Shown here: positions 22,767 through 35,433 of the stretch, in pieces
How the letters are laid out: each line of letters begins with the position of its first letter
Position numbering within the stretch: position 1 is the stretch's first letter
Assembly (NCBI GenBank): GCA_964020085.1
Contig: OZ026601.1
Location: forward strand, 5,892,835 to 5,956,834
DNA from: Micromussa lordhowensis
Taxonomy: Eukaryota > Cnidaria > Anthozoa > Scleractinia > Lobophylliidae
Length of the DNA stretch: 64,000 nt
Direction of reading: 5' to 3'
The notes under the pieces: model-generated
Told to the model about the DNA's origin: nothing
Databases searched by the model: none
The model's input: only the letters and a program-made list of their open reading frames with translations
Program-made: the position numbers and the translations under genes

Positions 22767-25700
22767 ATGGAGTACAGAGGAATTCTTCTAGTAAGTAAAA
22801 TTGTGAGTTATGAACTCTATAAGAAGTTCAACAGTTGATACCTCAAAGTTTTCTTAAAGTGATTTATTGCGTGAGTACACCACACTAGAACTGTGAGGTT
22901 ATGTGTCAGTTTATATTTAATATTAGTTAACAAAGGGAAATGGTTAAGAAGCCAAGTAAAGATCAAAGAAGCAAACACAGGCTAAGGTTTATGTTAGAAG
23001 GTCTTTGACCTGTACGTCTTTTGTTTTATGCTCATAGACAGTGCATGAATTACATAATCGCAATGCTTCCATTGGTAAGTTGTATGAGCACATAACCAAC
23101 CTATTTTGCTAGGTTTTGTGCACGGTTAACCCCCAAAATAGCCAACAGAAACATACAACTAAGACCTTTGCCAGGCTTCGAAACGATAAACTGAAATACT
23201 GACGAAGTGTCGTCCAATAGTGAACCGTGAATTCACTATTCCAAAATGAATTTGATTTCGCACGTGTAGAATACTCGTTTCAAGAATCCGGTTCCTACAT
23301 CATCATCATTATCATCATCATCATCATCATCATCATCAACATTAATTCTCATCACCCCCAGGAGATCATAGAGCGCCCACCAGTACCCTCCTTAGCACAC
23401 GTTCCGTTCTTTGCTAATGCCGCTTGGCTCTCTGCCGGGAGTAGCTCACTCTTTCCAACTCCTGCAGCATGGATCGCTTTCAGTTGTACGCGAACCTTGA
23501 TTGCAAGATGACATAAACAAAAAGTCTTTACCATATTTGGTCTATTTGGAATGCAAAGCACTAGGACTTTTCTTAAGTGTAAATACAAAGATGGCGAAAA
23601 AGAGCTGTTATGGATCACTGTAAAGGTGGCCTGAAGAGCCCTTCGGGTGAACGTTTTATAACTGTAATTTTTAAATGAAGAGCTGAATGAGTTCCCTTTC
23701 AAACATCAGGTTTTCACAAGATATCGACTTCTGCGATTGTTAACGGAGGATTGTTAAGGAAAAGAAATTCGCGTTCGAATTAAAATGACTGATAATTTCC
23801 ATCAAAGGCTGTTAGCTATCTACTATAAAGTCTTGTAAGAGCGCAGGAGGCCACATAAACGTGTATTGGAATTGGAAATAGACTGAGTCGGCGTTTTTAT
23901 GTACAGTTTTTAAAGATATGAGCGCGCATGGAACAGGTTTTCCTCAAAAGCTTAGCTGTCGGAAACTTGATGGACACAAATTGAGTTTGAATCGCCAGTG
24001 TCGCGAGAAGACCTCAAACCATAGCTTCGTTTTCAACGGGACAAGAAAGGAGCAAAAAGATCCTCTGGCCAGATCGATTTTGAGGTAATATTCACCAGTT
24101 TATTACAATGACGCCCTTTCTAGGGTATGACAGAGTTACAGTAAAGAACAGGGTTTCTGTTTTTTTTTTTTTTACCTTTCTCATTGGATCGAGACCTTTA
24201 ACAGGGTTCCTTTTTTTCCTTTCTCATTGGATCGGGAAAGTTTATCTATAGTTGAAGGGGTGTAATTCGTTATGATCCTGACTGGATTCTTATCGTCTTG
24301 AATTGACCGGAATTAACGGTGACATGAAACAAATCTACCTCTTCCTCCAGAGAGAGCAATTTCGTTTTCTAGAACCAAAGAACGCCGCCAAAACAACAAC
24401 TGACTTTGTTTGTCAGGTACAAATTTGATGTTTATTTAGATTCTGATTGACGCTAACAGGTGACTACTGAAGCTAACTGTTTTGCCGGCGGAAATTTTAA
24501 TTGCTTTACGAACCTCCAAGTCAGGATGTTTTACACCCTTGGTGCCTCCCAAAGTGATCCGCTTGTTCACAAACGGTCTCCGTGGCGGTGATTAAACGAA
24601 ATATTCTGCCAGTTTTTCAAATGCCACTTGACCTGATAAGGGGGCAAGTTAAACACTGAACTGATCCATAAACAAAAAATATCCTTTCCGGATGCTTGTT
24701 AATTCACTTGAATACACGTATTTTTGTAGAATGTACTAAACAACTTTCCGTGACACTCCATGGCAAAAAGTTTGGAGAAGTCCGACAGCCACGCAAGCTA
24801 TTGGATACAGTAGGACTAGCTCTGTGAAACTCTTGATTTCAAGCTGACCACCTCCTTTCGTTCTTTCGTGCAAGCTACCGGCTTTCGAAACAACCTTTGT
24901 GCACCTTTTCTTATCTCTGCGACATAATTTTAATCGTACATATACTTCTTTTCAATAGGATTAAATTTGTCCAGCACAATAATAGATGCACTATCAAAAT
25001 ACTTTTGCACTTCAGTGAAGTTAATTCGTTAATATGTTTTCTTGTAACAATCGTCTGTTGAACAAAAAAATTCCAGAGAGTGGCTTGTGCCTTCTGCAAG
25101 TTTCCCTACAACGCGACTATACAAAGGCGCGAGGAAATGCAATATCTTTTTTGTGACACCTTGCCTCAACCCCACACGATACATCAATGTAAATAAACTA
25201 TGTTAATGATGTAAATTATGTTAATGTAAATGATGCTGCAAATCTAGCTAGTCCCAAACTGTATGTGGTAACTGATCTCTTTGAAAAACGTGGACATAGA
25301 GTGAACACTGCATGGATTTCAAACACATCTTTCTGGTAGGTAAAATGTACTTCGCTTGCAGTTTAATTTGGAAAATTAGTAAAAAAAATTTTTCACGTCA
25401 TAATTGGACGTTCGTCAGCAACAAATGACTCTTCTCATTGCTGGCCGCTTCGTCGCTTTTCGGCTCATTGATGACTCTGCGCAATTCTGTGTTTCTCTCA
25501 TGGCTATCCTCTTCACCTTTGTTATCCTTTCATCCGAAAAAAAAAATACACATCAACAATATGGTGGCGCAAGACGCAATAAACCGTTACAACAGACAGT
25601 CACAAAACATCGTAAAAAAAACTCTCACAATCAATCGTTGCATGTTGGAATGTACTTCTAAAATTTTGAGACTTATGCGCGTGCTACCTCGTACATGTTA

Positions 25701-28700
25701 ACGTTTTAAGTGACAGTATGTGCGCACTGAGAAAACGAAATACAGTTAATTACATCGAAAAATGAACTTCCGTCGATGCCTGCATGTAGAAAGGAGTTTG
25801 TTTCGTTTGTTTAGTGCATGTTGCCAGGTCTGGTTTGGTGATGATGAAATGATTTTCAGTCGTGCATAGGTTGCACCGTTTAGTCAAGTTTGAGTAGGGT
25901 TTCGCCATGGCATCTTCCATTTGATGGTGCAGTGGTGCTGTTTGCTTTTAAGTCGCCAGATGTGTTTGCTAAGTACCGTGTCATTCTTGGGAATTTCGTT
26001 GTTGAACAACAACTGATGGTCTCTAAACCTTGCTTTCAATTCAGTGGCTGTACGCCCTACATAAGTTTCGGTATTGCTCTCAGACGTCGCTTTGGCTGGA
26101 TAAATGATTCCTTTAGAAAGGCAGTTTCCTTCTAAGGGGCATTCGTCCTTCTTACTGCAGTTGCACATTCTTCCGGCCTGGTCTTGTGTCGGTTGTGCTG
26201 AGTTCTTGGGAACGGTTTTATTACGTCCATCTATAATCTGTTGCACGTAGCTCAGTTATTCATCCTTCTTCCTGCAGAGTGACTAAAATACAGTCTAGCA
26301 CTATTTTTGGGTCTAACTTAGCCCACTTGGAATAGGGTTGATTTGGCCCCAGTAAATAGTTTAGAAATAGCCCTGTAAAAGGTAGTCGAAACGAAACGGT
26401 AGTGGAAAAATGGGGAGTAGTTTTGGTTTCTAAAGGAGTTGAAAGGCCAATGGGTCGTCCTTGAGCCGTTTCGTGTCTTTAGAAAGGAAGAAAATTGTAA
26501 TATACTTCAGAATGATTCTAGATTTGCACATGAGGTTAATTTGAAGCATGCATCTACTATGAACTAATCAATCAATGCCTAACATTTAGAAACAGTTACT
26601 TTGTGTCCCTGGTTAGTTTGCCAAAAAGGTTAAAACGAGAATAGAAAATTGGCCCGTATTTTGTCGCCAATTTAGCCCAATTTATGTTCAAAACAAATGT
26701 ACCCTAAATAACTAGATTAGCACCTTTGTGTCTGGAACGACATTCCTTATAAGTGCCGTTTTGGGTCTTAATTATTTAAAATATCCCTCTTACGAGGACG
26801 AAATTGGTTATTGGCACAATTAAAAATGGCCCCATTTGAGCCATTCCAATCCTGTATAACAGGGAAACAATATCCACAGCAGGTGACTGACTTAGCCCAT
26901 CTAATACCAAAAGAATGTACTTTTTCAGGGCTGAATCAACTGCAATGTATTTTATAGGACACTTGACTTCAGATCTGCCTTAGATTGTTGTATTAATTAA
27001 TTTCTGTCTGTATATTTTTGTAATTCGCTTATTAAGGCATGGCCCGCCTAGAGTAGCCTTTGCTAGTTGCGGGCATGCCCCTTTCTGTAAATAGGACCTG
27101 AAAATAATAAAGTGACTAAGTGACTAAGTCATTATCAACTGAAGCAGTCCTATGAAAAAAAAAATTAAACTAAGTCACCTTACTACATATAACTGAGCAA
27201 GTTTAACTACATGTACATGTAAAATACATTATAGTAATGACATGAGGAAACACTGGAAGCCAAGTATTGAGATGCAAAAGCCTCCACTAGTCTCTGTGAA
27301 ACAAGTCTTGGGTAACTATCGTTGTTAAAGACCCTCACATGGCATACTTATAGACATTCCATTAAGTTTGTTTGCCACAGTTTATTAATACCCTACCCTG
27401 CCTCAGTCTCAGGGTCTCACTTCTTCCCAAGATAAGGTTGATAATATACTTCAGAATGATTCTAAATTTGCACATGGGGTTAATTTGAGGCATCTACTAT
27501 GAACTAATCAATCAATGCCTAACAGTTAGAAATCCTCAGCAAAATGCCCCACACATACACTGTAACTGGCATATACAGGTACCTTGATCGCACTACCGTA
27601 GAGTAAGGGAAAAAGCAAATTCCAACCTTGCATTCACAATAAGGTAACCAGTCAAAGCCTAACAGATAGGATCCCTCAGCAAAAAAGAAACTTCGCACCT
27701 AACTGCCACCTTGGCAGTTAGGTGCCACAGCAAGAAAAAAAATGAACAAAATTTCTTTAAAATGATTTCAGGAAGGGCCTTTCTTGATCAAGTTGAGCCC
27801 TTCTTTTGCCGAGTATTGGTGTGTTGTTATTCAGGTACTGATGACATTATTTTGCGTTTATTTCATCCACAGACTGTAGGTGTCTGTCTCCTGGCGTGTG
27901 TGCAAGTCGAGCTATCCAGTAGAAGTAATGTCTCGCTCAGCTCATTATGGCTTCAACATAATTGTACAAACGGTGGAGGCAACCTCATTAAGATTTCCAC
28001 TGATCACTGTGCGTCCTCTTCAGGACAACGGCGTTGCGAAGCAAAATGCACTGGCAGGAGTACAACACACCCAAACACCAGTAAGAACATTTGATAGCTG
28101 CTTGAGTTCCACTTGCTTAAGTTTACACAGCACTTCGCTTCCAAAGAATGCAAAAGGAGCGTCTTGCTTTTCTTGGAAATAAATCTAAATGGGGTGATTT
28201 CTTCAAAATTCAAGCCTTCAAATCTCAATTTTCTCCTTGATACCAAACTTGGATAGTTTATTGTCTGATTCAGCCGAAGAAATCCAACTCTGAACAGCAG
28301 AATTCTGCTCGAATAGGTCGACTTCGACAAGCGGCCATAACTTTTGAAATACTTAAATGGAAAAGTTTTTTTGCACATTTTTTGCCAATGAAGGAATTCA
28401 CTTTTCCGCCAGTACAGCGCCACGAAAATTGCCAATTTTGGGGCTTTTGAAAATGTTGCGGCGGGCCCTGAGAGGGGAAATATTTAATGGCTCCTAATGC
28501 GACTGGGAAATCATTTTTTTTTTTCAATCAAATCTGTTTTTGCTCTTACGTTGGTAAAATCATTCATTTGCCAGTGTCTCAGGCCAAATTTGTCTGATGT
28601 GCATTTGAGATAGTTCCCTTAGAGAATAACCTGAAAATGAGAATGGAACTTAGGGTTGTTTATATATGTGTAGGTGTCTGATGTTATCATTACCCCGTGT

Positions 28701-31700
28701 GGTTTGGAAACCGTGCTAATAATGCCTTTGTCCAGGCCGCCATCCGTTATCATTTCCTTGCTGTTAACCGCTAACCGTAGGTTATTTCCTTTCTTTCTTG
28801 ACTTTTGTAAATTTCTGTTCTACCGCAAACCATTCTTCTGATTGTCATAAGAACACGTGCAAGATCTGATTCCTGTTTGGCCAGTACCTACAGTACAGCT
28901 GGACCCGCTGATTCGAACTCGATTATTTCGAATTCCAGTTATTTTAAATCCATTTCCCTTGGAATTGCTGTTGGCTTTTTTCGTTTTCAGTCATTTACTA
29001 TCGACTATTTCGAACTCTGTTATTTCGAACTCTTTGCTTTTCAAACTGATTTGTAGAGTCGAGTCGAGTCGAGTCGAGTCGAGTCGAGTCGAGTCGAGTC
29101 GAGTCGAGTCGAGTCGAGTCGAGTCGAGTCGAGTCGAGTCGATTCGAGTCGAGTTGAGTAGCGTAGAGTAGAGTAGAGTAGAGTAGAGTAGAGTAGAGTA
29201 GAGTAGAGTAGAGTAGAGTAGAGTAGAGTAGAGTAGAGTAGAGTAGAGTAGAGTAGAGTAGAGTAGACTAGAGTAGAGAAGAGTATATTAGAGTACAGTA
29301 GAGTACAGTAGAGTACAGTACAGTAGAGTACAGTAGAGTACACTACAGTAGAGTACAGTAGAGCAGAGTAGAGCAGAGTAGAGCAGAGTAGAGCACAGTA
29401 GGGAAGAGTACAGTATAGTACACTACAGTAGAGTACAGTAGAGTACAGTAGAGTACAGTACAGTAGAGTACAGTAGAGTACACTACAGTAGAGTACAGTA
29501 GAGTAGAGTAGAGCAGAGTAGAGCAGAGTAGAGTAGAGCAGAGTAGAGTACAGTAGGGAAGAGTACAGTATAGTACACTACAGTAGAGTACAGTATAGTA
29601 CACTACAGTAGAGTACAGTATAGTACACTACAGTAGAGTACAGTAGAGTACAGTAGAGTACAGTAGAGTACAGTACAGTAGAGTACAGTAGAGTAGAGTA
29701 GAGCAGAGTAGAGCAGAGTAGAGTACAGTAGGGAAGAGTACAGTATGTTACACTACAGTAGAGTACAGTAGAGTACAGTACAGTAACGTAGACTAGACTA
29801 GACTGGACTAGGCTAGACTAGAGTAGCGTAGATTAGAATAGAGTACAGTAGAGTAGAGTGTGGTGTGGAGTGGAGTAGAGAAGTGAGTAAAGTAGCTGAG
29901 TAGAGTAGAGTAAAGTAGAGTTGCATAGTGTAGCGCAGTGTAGAGTAGAGTCGAGTAGAGTAGAGTTGAGTAACGTAGAGTAGAGTAGAGTAGCGTAGCG
30001 TAGCGCAGAGTAGAGTGGAGTGGAGTGGAGTGGAGTGGAGTGGAGTGGAGTGGAGTGGAGTGGAGTGGAGTGGAGTGGAGTGGAGTGGAGTGGAGTGGAG
30101 TGGAGTGGAGTGGAGTGGAGTGGAGTGGAGTGGAGTGGAGTGGAGTGGAGTGGAGTGGAGTGGAGTGGAGTGGAGTGGAGTGGAGTGGAGTGGAGTGGAG
30201 TGGAGTGGAGTGGAGTGGAGTGGAGTGGAGTGGAGTGGAGTGGAGTGGAGTAGAATAGAGTAGAGTAGAGTAGAGTAGAGTAGAGTAGAGTAGAGTTGAG
30301 TAGAGTAGAGTTGAGTAACGTAGAGTAGAGTAGAGTAGAGTAGCGTAGCGTAGCGCAGAGTAGAGTGGAGTGGAGTGGAGTGGAGTGGAGTGGAGTGGAG
30401 TGGAGTGAAGTGGAGTGGAGTGAAGTGGAGTGGAGTGGAGTACAGTAGAATAGAGTAGAGTAGAGTAGAGTAGAGTAGAGTAGAGTAGAGTAGAGTAGAG
30501 TAGAGTAGAGTAGAGTAGAGTAGAGTAGAGTAGAGTAGAGTAGAGTAGAGTAGAGTAGAGTAGAATAGAGTAGAGTAGAGTAGAGTAGAGTAGAGTTGAG
30601 TAGAGTAGAGTTGAGTAACGTAGAGTAGAGGAGAGTAGAGTAGAGTAGCGTAGCGCAGAGTGGAGTGGAGTGGAGTGGAGTGGAGTGGAGTGGAGTGGAG
30701 TGGAGTGGAGTGGAGTGGAGTGGAGTGGAGTGGAGTGGAGTGGAGTGGAGTGGAGTGGAGTGGAGTGGAGTGGAGTGGAGTGGAGTGGAGTGGAGTGGAG
30801 TGGAGTGGAGTGGAGTGGAGTGGAGTGGAGTGGAGTGGAGTGGAGTAGAGTAGACTGGAGTAGATTAGTGTACAGTAGAGTAGAAACAGTCTAACGGTCC
30901 ATGCAACCTAAAGGATCTTTCCAGCTCTGATACTTCCTAAATTGGATTAATGCGACTTTGTTTGGAAAAACTTAGCGCCTTCGAGATATAATGCATTATA
31001 GCGATTACAAATGAGAGCTGCGCTAGAATTATTTTAAAGGAGAGTAGCCTTAGCCACGAGCATTTGTAACGACAATCAAGTTGGATGTCACTTAAGGCAC
31101 GTTCTAGTATGCATATTTCAACTTTTGTATTTAAATGTGTCCACAACAATGCTCCAGACTGATCTCTTCAAGGAGTATTTTGTCAAAATATCGCACAATT
31201 ATTCCACTAGGCGTAATGGTCTCGACATTTTAGTCCCTAAAGTTTCTACGGAAAAAGCGAAAAAAGGCTGTTATTATTTCGGAGCTCAAGTTTTTAACAA
31301 TTTACCGTCGCGCATGAAAGAGACCGAATCTCTCTTAATTTTTAAAACAATCATTAAGGACATTTTTAGTGAAAGCTCTTAGAATTTTTAAATATTGTAT
31401 ATAGTTTTTGTCTTTTACTACATATATTGTAATGCTTTTAGGACTTTTATTGTTATTTTAATTCTATTTTTAGTTGTATAGGGCACCCCCTTGATAACAG
31501 CTGAATATGTTTGCCTCAAACATGAGGCAAGTCTCTGCAGTTACCATATGCTAATGAGGTAAATTCTGACCTAATATGGTTTATGCTTTCGTAAGCGACC
31601 ACCTAGGCTTTTGGGTGCATGGTCACTGTATTGTAAACGTTCCTCATTGTAATAGACCAAAAATATTGGTTTCAACAATGAGAACCATTCTCGGACTCGT

Positions 31701-34021
31701 CTTGTTTACGTTCTATGCAAAACTGTCAAATGGCTTTGGATAATGAAGTTAAAAAGTAAAAAAACTTTACTTTGGTGACGACTTGCGCACAAGATGGCAG
31801 AAAGTGTTTGAGCCCGATTTAGGTTGTAAGATTTTAGCCTGTAGTTGATCTTATGATGGTAGTGGCTGCGAGATAACTAGAAATTGCTTTTAAAACCTCA
31901 CCCTTATAACACAAGGATACGTGATTTATGCCTAAAATAGGGCGTTGCTCAAAACGTGTGAGCTGGGAAAGGTAATTTTCATTTCCTAAATAGGAATTGA
32001 GCCTTGAATAAGAAAGGAACTGCAAATTCCGAACTAATTCGTAGCACAGTTTTAAGCACGCTCCAAAAAAAAACTATATAACAATTATTCCATGAGCCCG
32101 AGTTGGATATGAGGTGATAAAATAACCACTTCATATCCAGCAAGGGCGAATGGAATAATTGTTTTAGTAAATTCTCAAACCGGGTTTTGCCGCCGATTTT
32201 TATTTCGGCCATTATAGAGGGCTGGAGTTGAAAACTTCGTACGAAAAATTTTTTTTAACTTGGCGTACTATTTTCCATATGACGTAAAACTCCGACTATT
32301 GGCTCATAGTCGGAGTTTTTTAGCCAATCAAAAAGCTAGAAATGCAATAGTCGGAGCTGAGAATTTACTAAAGCTATTTATTGTGACTAGAGAATGTGGT
32401 CATACTCAATTCAGTTCTTGATTTTCTGTCAGAACGAGGAGGCATTTTTATGCAAAAAGCCGCTTTAGGAGTTTTTTGGACAATTTGAAAACTCCCTTTC
32501 ACTATTTTTTACGTGCGGCCTTTGCTCTCACTGTCCAACAAAATTGCTACAAGTGACAAAATTTATTGTTTAATTTTGGTTCAGCAGAGGAATCAATTAG
32601 TTAGAGAGTAAGAACTAAAACTCCCAATGATTAATGGCGCTAACAAAAAACTGCTTTTATTGCACATGTCTGCAATAATTAAGTAAGGGTTAGGGTTTAT
32701 GGTTAAGTTTTATCTGAAACCGCCAAACGTTACTTATCACGAATAGGAAATTATCTCTATATTTTTCATAGCCCTAGTTTACACGAAATTTCTCTCCGGG
32801 GCCGAAATTTAGCGTCCTTTATCCTTAATAGGAAGGGTCCAAGTTATCCAGAGGGCCTTCACTGTGAAGGCATTGACATTTCGCAGGGGCCAATGGAACT
32901 ACTGATCGTGAAAAAAATAATAAAATAAAACAGCGATCTGTAAGAAGACTGTCATTATTTTGACTGTAATTTTGTTTGACTGTAGTTATTTAGTTTTATT
33001 TATTTGAATGGTGTTAATGTGTCATTAATCTGTTGATATTTATTATCTTTTAGGATTTACGATAGAGACGACCCTTCGTTCTGGAAGGAAGTACATTCAA
33101 CTTACGTATACAGACAAAAAAGGCACAAAGTTTGCCCTGAAAGTCATCAGCGCTACAGATATTGTTTTTGAGGTGCGTATGTCAAAATAAGAAGAGAAAC
33201 AACACAAAGAAATTAGCAAATGCGGAATAGCCGATAAACTTAGTCAAATCGGACTGGTTTGAAAGAAAAGGGCATTTTCCCAGAAGGTTCCAAAATTGAA
33301 CAAAGTGAAGCGAAGCAAAGACCTTGCGAAGATTTCTGAATTAATATCCTAAATATTTCCGAAGGGAATCGAATACAGCCAGGCAGTTTAAATTAATGGG
33401 GGCACGGTCCATGTATCGTTTAAGATATAATTATTCGTCACAGCGTGTTTGGTAGAGTGATTGTTAAATAATGCCAACGTTAAATCTTGCGACAGATTTG
33501 AACTGGGCTGACCCAGTGAAAATTGACTCGCTACCAAACAATGGGAACCCGTTTGATCATTCTGTGGGCTTAAATGTAGGTCAACGTTCAGTAACTACTA
33601 AGTTAGTGTGTGGAGGTATAGCGGTTGGATCGAGTGGCCCTGAGGTTCGAGCCTTAGCCGAGGTCACTGCATAATGTTCTTAGGCAAGACACTTTACTCT
33701 CACTCTCTTTGCTCTCTTGCACTATCCAATGATCCAGTTTTTAGTAATATGTGATAGAACACGTTTGCTTAAAGTCTTTTTTTCATTTTTTGGCTTTCGT
33801 TTTGTTTTCATTCACAGGAACAGACAAGCCATAGTACACCGTCCTTGTTTGAAGAGACAAACAACACACCAAACTATTTATATAAGCGCCAACTCGGTAC
33901 TAAGAAGATGTGCCTAATTTGTGACTGTATGGGAAACTTATCTTTGAGCAAAAAACCTAATAACGACAGGCATTGTTTCTTTTCTAAGCTATGCACGAAC
34001 CGGAAACTACGTCGTTGCTGA
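22767..34021 (+). CDS. secreted Cys-containing protein, paralogue 3 (diverged, 11-kb gene)
   Basis: Four coding exons: 22767-22790, 27873-28080, 33054-33172, 33818-34021, giving 184 residues. Exon 1 is again exactly 24 bp (MEYRGILL) and the phases are 0, 1, 0; all introns are GT-AG. The signal peptide continues TVGVCLLACVQV. Family marks are NGGGNLIKISTDHCASSSG in exon 2, KYIQLTYTD...FALKVI in exon 3, and GNLSLSKKPNNDRHCFFSKL near the end, after which it adds CTNRKLRRC. Identity to paralogues 1 and 2 is low outside these marks, so it is an old duplicate. Introns 1 and 2 are about 5 kb each and hold a Penelope fragment, LINE pieces and the pentanucleotide array. Exon 1 is short and placed by synteny with the paralogues; exons 2-4 are firmer. 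Confidence 0.62.
22791..25883. other. intron 1 of paralogue 3, left part
   Basis: Apart from the ATC repeat, I see only a local direct repeat, 'cctttctcattggatcg' at about 24174 and 24219. No coding motif is recognised. Confidence 0.35.
23297..23339 (+). repeat. (ATC)n simple repeat
   Basis: Fourteen ATC/ATT triplets. On the minus strand it is a (GAT)n run at the end of about 350 bp with decayed coding look (23352-23702), so it may be the tail of a minus-strand LINE like the one at 2264-2537. Confidence 0.6.
25884..26246 (-). mobile_element. Penelope-like element, GIY-YIG endonuclease fragment
   Basis: The 120-residue minus-strand frame has a Cys cluster (CNCSKKDECPLEGNCL) followed by GIIYPAKA, ETYVGRTATELKARFRDH and an H-rich end. 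This is the arrangement of the zinc-binding segment and GIY-YIG nuclease of Penelope-like retroelements, with GIY and YVG replacing GIY and YIG and the catalytic Arg retained in ELKARF. The reverse-transcriptase part is not seen, so this is a 5'-truncated relic. Confidence 0.7.
26499..26597 (+). repeat. direct repeat R, copy 1
   Basis: About 95 bp ('aatatacttcagaatgattc', 'gaactaatcaatcaatgcct') repeated at 27443-27540 with a 4-bp indel and few substitutions. Confidence 0.8.
26930..27130 (+). mobile_element. probable LINE 3' end
   Basis: Contains a 'tattaaggcatggcccgcc' and 'ttgcgggcatgcccc' 3' UTR-like segment, then AATAAA and a short tandem tail (GTGACTAA)n. No reverse-transcriptase frame is left. 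Confidence 0.35.
27443..27540 (+). repeat. direct repeat R, copy 2
   Basis: See 26499-26597. A weaker third trace ('cctaacagataggatccctcagc') is at about 27657-27680. Confidence 0.75.
29054..30882 (+). repeat. 1.8-kb pentanucleotide array (GAGTN)n in intron 2 of paralogue 3
   Basis: Continuous 5-bp periodicity with blocks that differ at the last base: GAGTC (29056-29140), GAGTA (29160-29275), mixed GAGTA/CAGTA (to 29800), irregular (to 30010), then alternating GAGTG and GAGTA blocks. The transition motif 'gttgagtaacgtagag' plus 'gtagcgtagcg' recurs near 29965, 30311 and 30610, giving a higher-order period of about 300-345 bp. Open frames here (EWSGV, ESSRV, STLLY repeats) are by-products of the period. 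Confidence 0.97.
31080..31500 (+). mobile_element. LINE 3' fragment (reverse-transcriptase C terminus)
   Basis: The 31125-31382 frame ends with a typical non-LTR RT tail: HNYSTRRNGLDILVPKV, KKGCYYFGAQVFNNLPSRMK, SLLIFKTIIKDIF. An AT-rich 3' UTR with 'tgtatagggcacccccttg' follows. The rest of the element is missing. Confidence 0.65.
32080..32372. mobile_element. palindrome plus MITE with TTTAGTAAATTCTC ends
   Basis: A hairpin (AACAATTATTCCA...TGGAATAATTGTT, 32080-32163) abuts a second element whose ends are TTTAGTAAATTCTC (32164) and GAGAATTTACTAAA (to 32372), with an inner 'actccgactattgg' hairpin. No coding sequence. Confidence 0.6.
32373..33053. other. distal intron 2 of paralogue 3
   Basis: Single-copy-looking AT-rich sequence; the 'gggttagggttta' run at about 32686 is a two-repeat telomere-like patch, too short to matter. 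No exon is seen. Confidence 0.3.
33608..33712 (+). repeat. tRNA-derived SINE fragment
   Basis: A-box-like TAGCGGTTGGATCGAGTGG and B-box-like GGTTCGAGCC are spaced as in tRNA, followed by 'ttaggcaagacactttactc', a body sequence also seen (complement) in the 44213-44452 copy. Confidence 0.6.
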
Positions 34022-34091
34022 TGGATTTTATTTAAGTATTTTGAGTGGTATTAAATTTTGCTTTATTTTTGCTTTCCTAAAAAGAGCCTGT

Positions 34092-34846
34092 GTCATTTTT
34101 AATAATAAGAACAATCTTTTATTAGGAGGCTCCATCACTAAAAGCGGTTTACATAGAGGTCCTAATATTAGATATATATTACGTTAGAATACAATTAAAA
34201 TCTAGGAATATAAAGCAAAGTCGGAATATATATAATATTTACAGCAATATTCACAGTATATGCACTACAAAAAAAAAAAAAAATTTAAATTAAAATTAAA
34301 AAGTTAAAAAAATTAAAAATTAGAAACAAAATAATAAAAATTTAATTAAATTAATTATAAAAGGTAGAAAAAAGACACTTCTTAAAAACTGCCAAACTTG
34401 CTGATTTTCTTATAGTTTGCTCTAACTCATTAAAGTCTTTAAAACAGTGATACCGCGAACGATGTTTTCCCCAATTGTGTTTGATTTTGGGTAGCGTTAT
34501 AGTATCTTTGTTACGAGTATTGAAGGAGTGCATGTCACTCTTTCTTACTCCAAAGAATGTTCTAATAGCGAAGCGCGCGAGGACTAAAAATAGAATGCAA
34601 ATGATTATATCCCCCACGAGGCTCATACAACATCAGCGTATTCTGAGAGAACTAGAGGGGATCTAGGCGAAGTTTTCGTTTAAAAAATGTGTTTTAGTAA
34701 CACCGGCTGTTTAGAAAGTGTTTTAGGAAAATCGTCCGCCATTCCGGTTTGTTTGTCTGAGTCTTGTCTGAGTCATGACGTCACTCGCGCGCTTTGCTAT
34801 TGTCCATTAGTACATTTGTATGCATATATACATCGATGACATTTAA
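34092..34846 (-). mobile_element. LINE fragment inserted 3' of paralogue 3
   Basis: The minus-strand frame 34626-34351 contains HSFNTRNKDTITLPKI, WGKHRSRYHCFKDFNEL and an AVFKKCL end, a non-LTR RT C terminus. The flanks, 'gtcattttt' on the left and 'gacatttaaggc' on the right, rejoin sequence that is continuous in intron 3 of paralogue 1 (about 5590-5620), so this block interrupted a copy of that intron. Confidence 0.6.
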
Positions 34847-35433
34847 GGCTTACAGGATCTTTTTTAAGGCTTACAGGATCTTATCTGGCGAGGATCGGTA
34901 TCATTGATGGGTTCCTGACAAATATGATTTTTCATATCACTTTTATAGTGAAAACCACACCCAAGTACCGCACCCAACGGACTGACCTATAAGCGGCCCA
35001 ATTTCATCTGGTTTATTTACGTACGATTGATAATAGATGTGAAACAGATGCAATTAAATTCAGACATAATGATACACTACTTGAACAAATGGCCTGAAAA
35101 ACTGGTCAGACTTGAGAGTACGATTGCAGACAGAATAAGACGGCAGTAAGACCTGTTACCAATAAATCGTAGCCATGCATAAACAATCATGGAAGTATTT
35201 AGACGAGGCGAAGCCTGTTCACGATTTCATCATTTAGATGACAAAATTCCCGGGAAATTTCATTTTCATTTCTGAAAGGTTTTGGAAACAAAGAGGCGCG
35301 TTCATTCTCAATTTAAAAAATCAAATAAAGCTCGCACGCCACGCAAATGTTGCTATTTGACGCCTTCTTATTGGATAGCTAAGTTGCTTGCTGATAGCCA
35401 ATCAGATTCGAAGTTTTTTTATGTAGTTGTGAC

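Noticed and set aside
30015..30894. Long open frames of EWSGV repeats
   Set aside because: All frames are open because the 5-bp repeat has no stop in any register; they have no start context and lie in an intron.
32686..32699. Telomere-like 'agggttagggttta'
   Set aside because: Only two units, inside an intron; not a telomere or an interstitial array.
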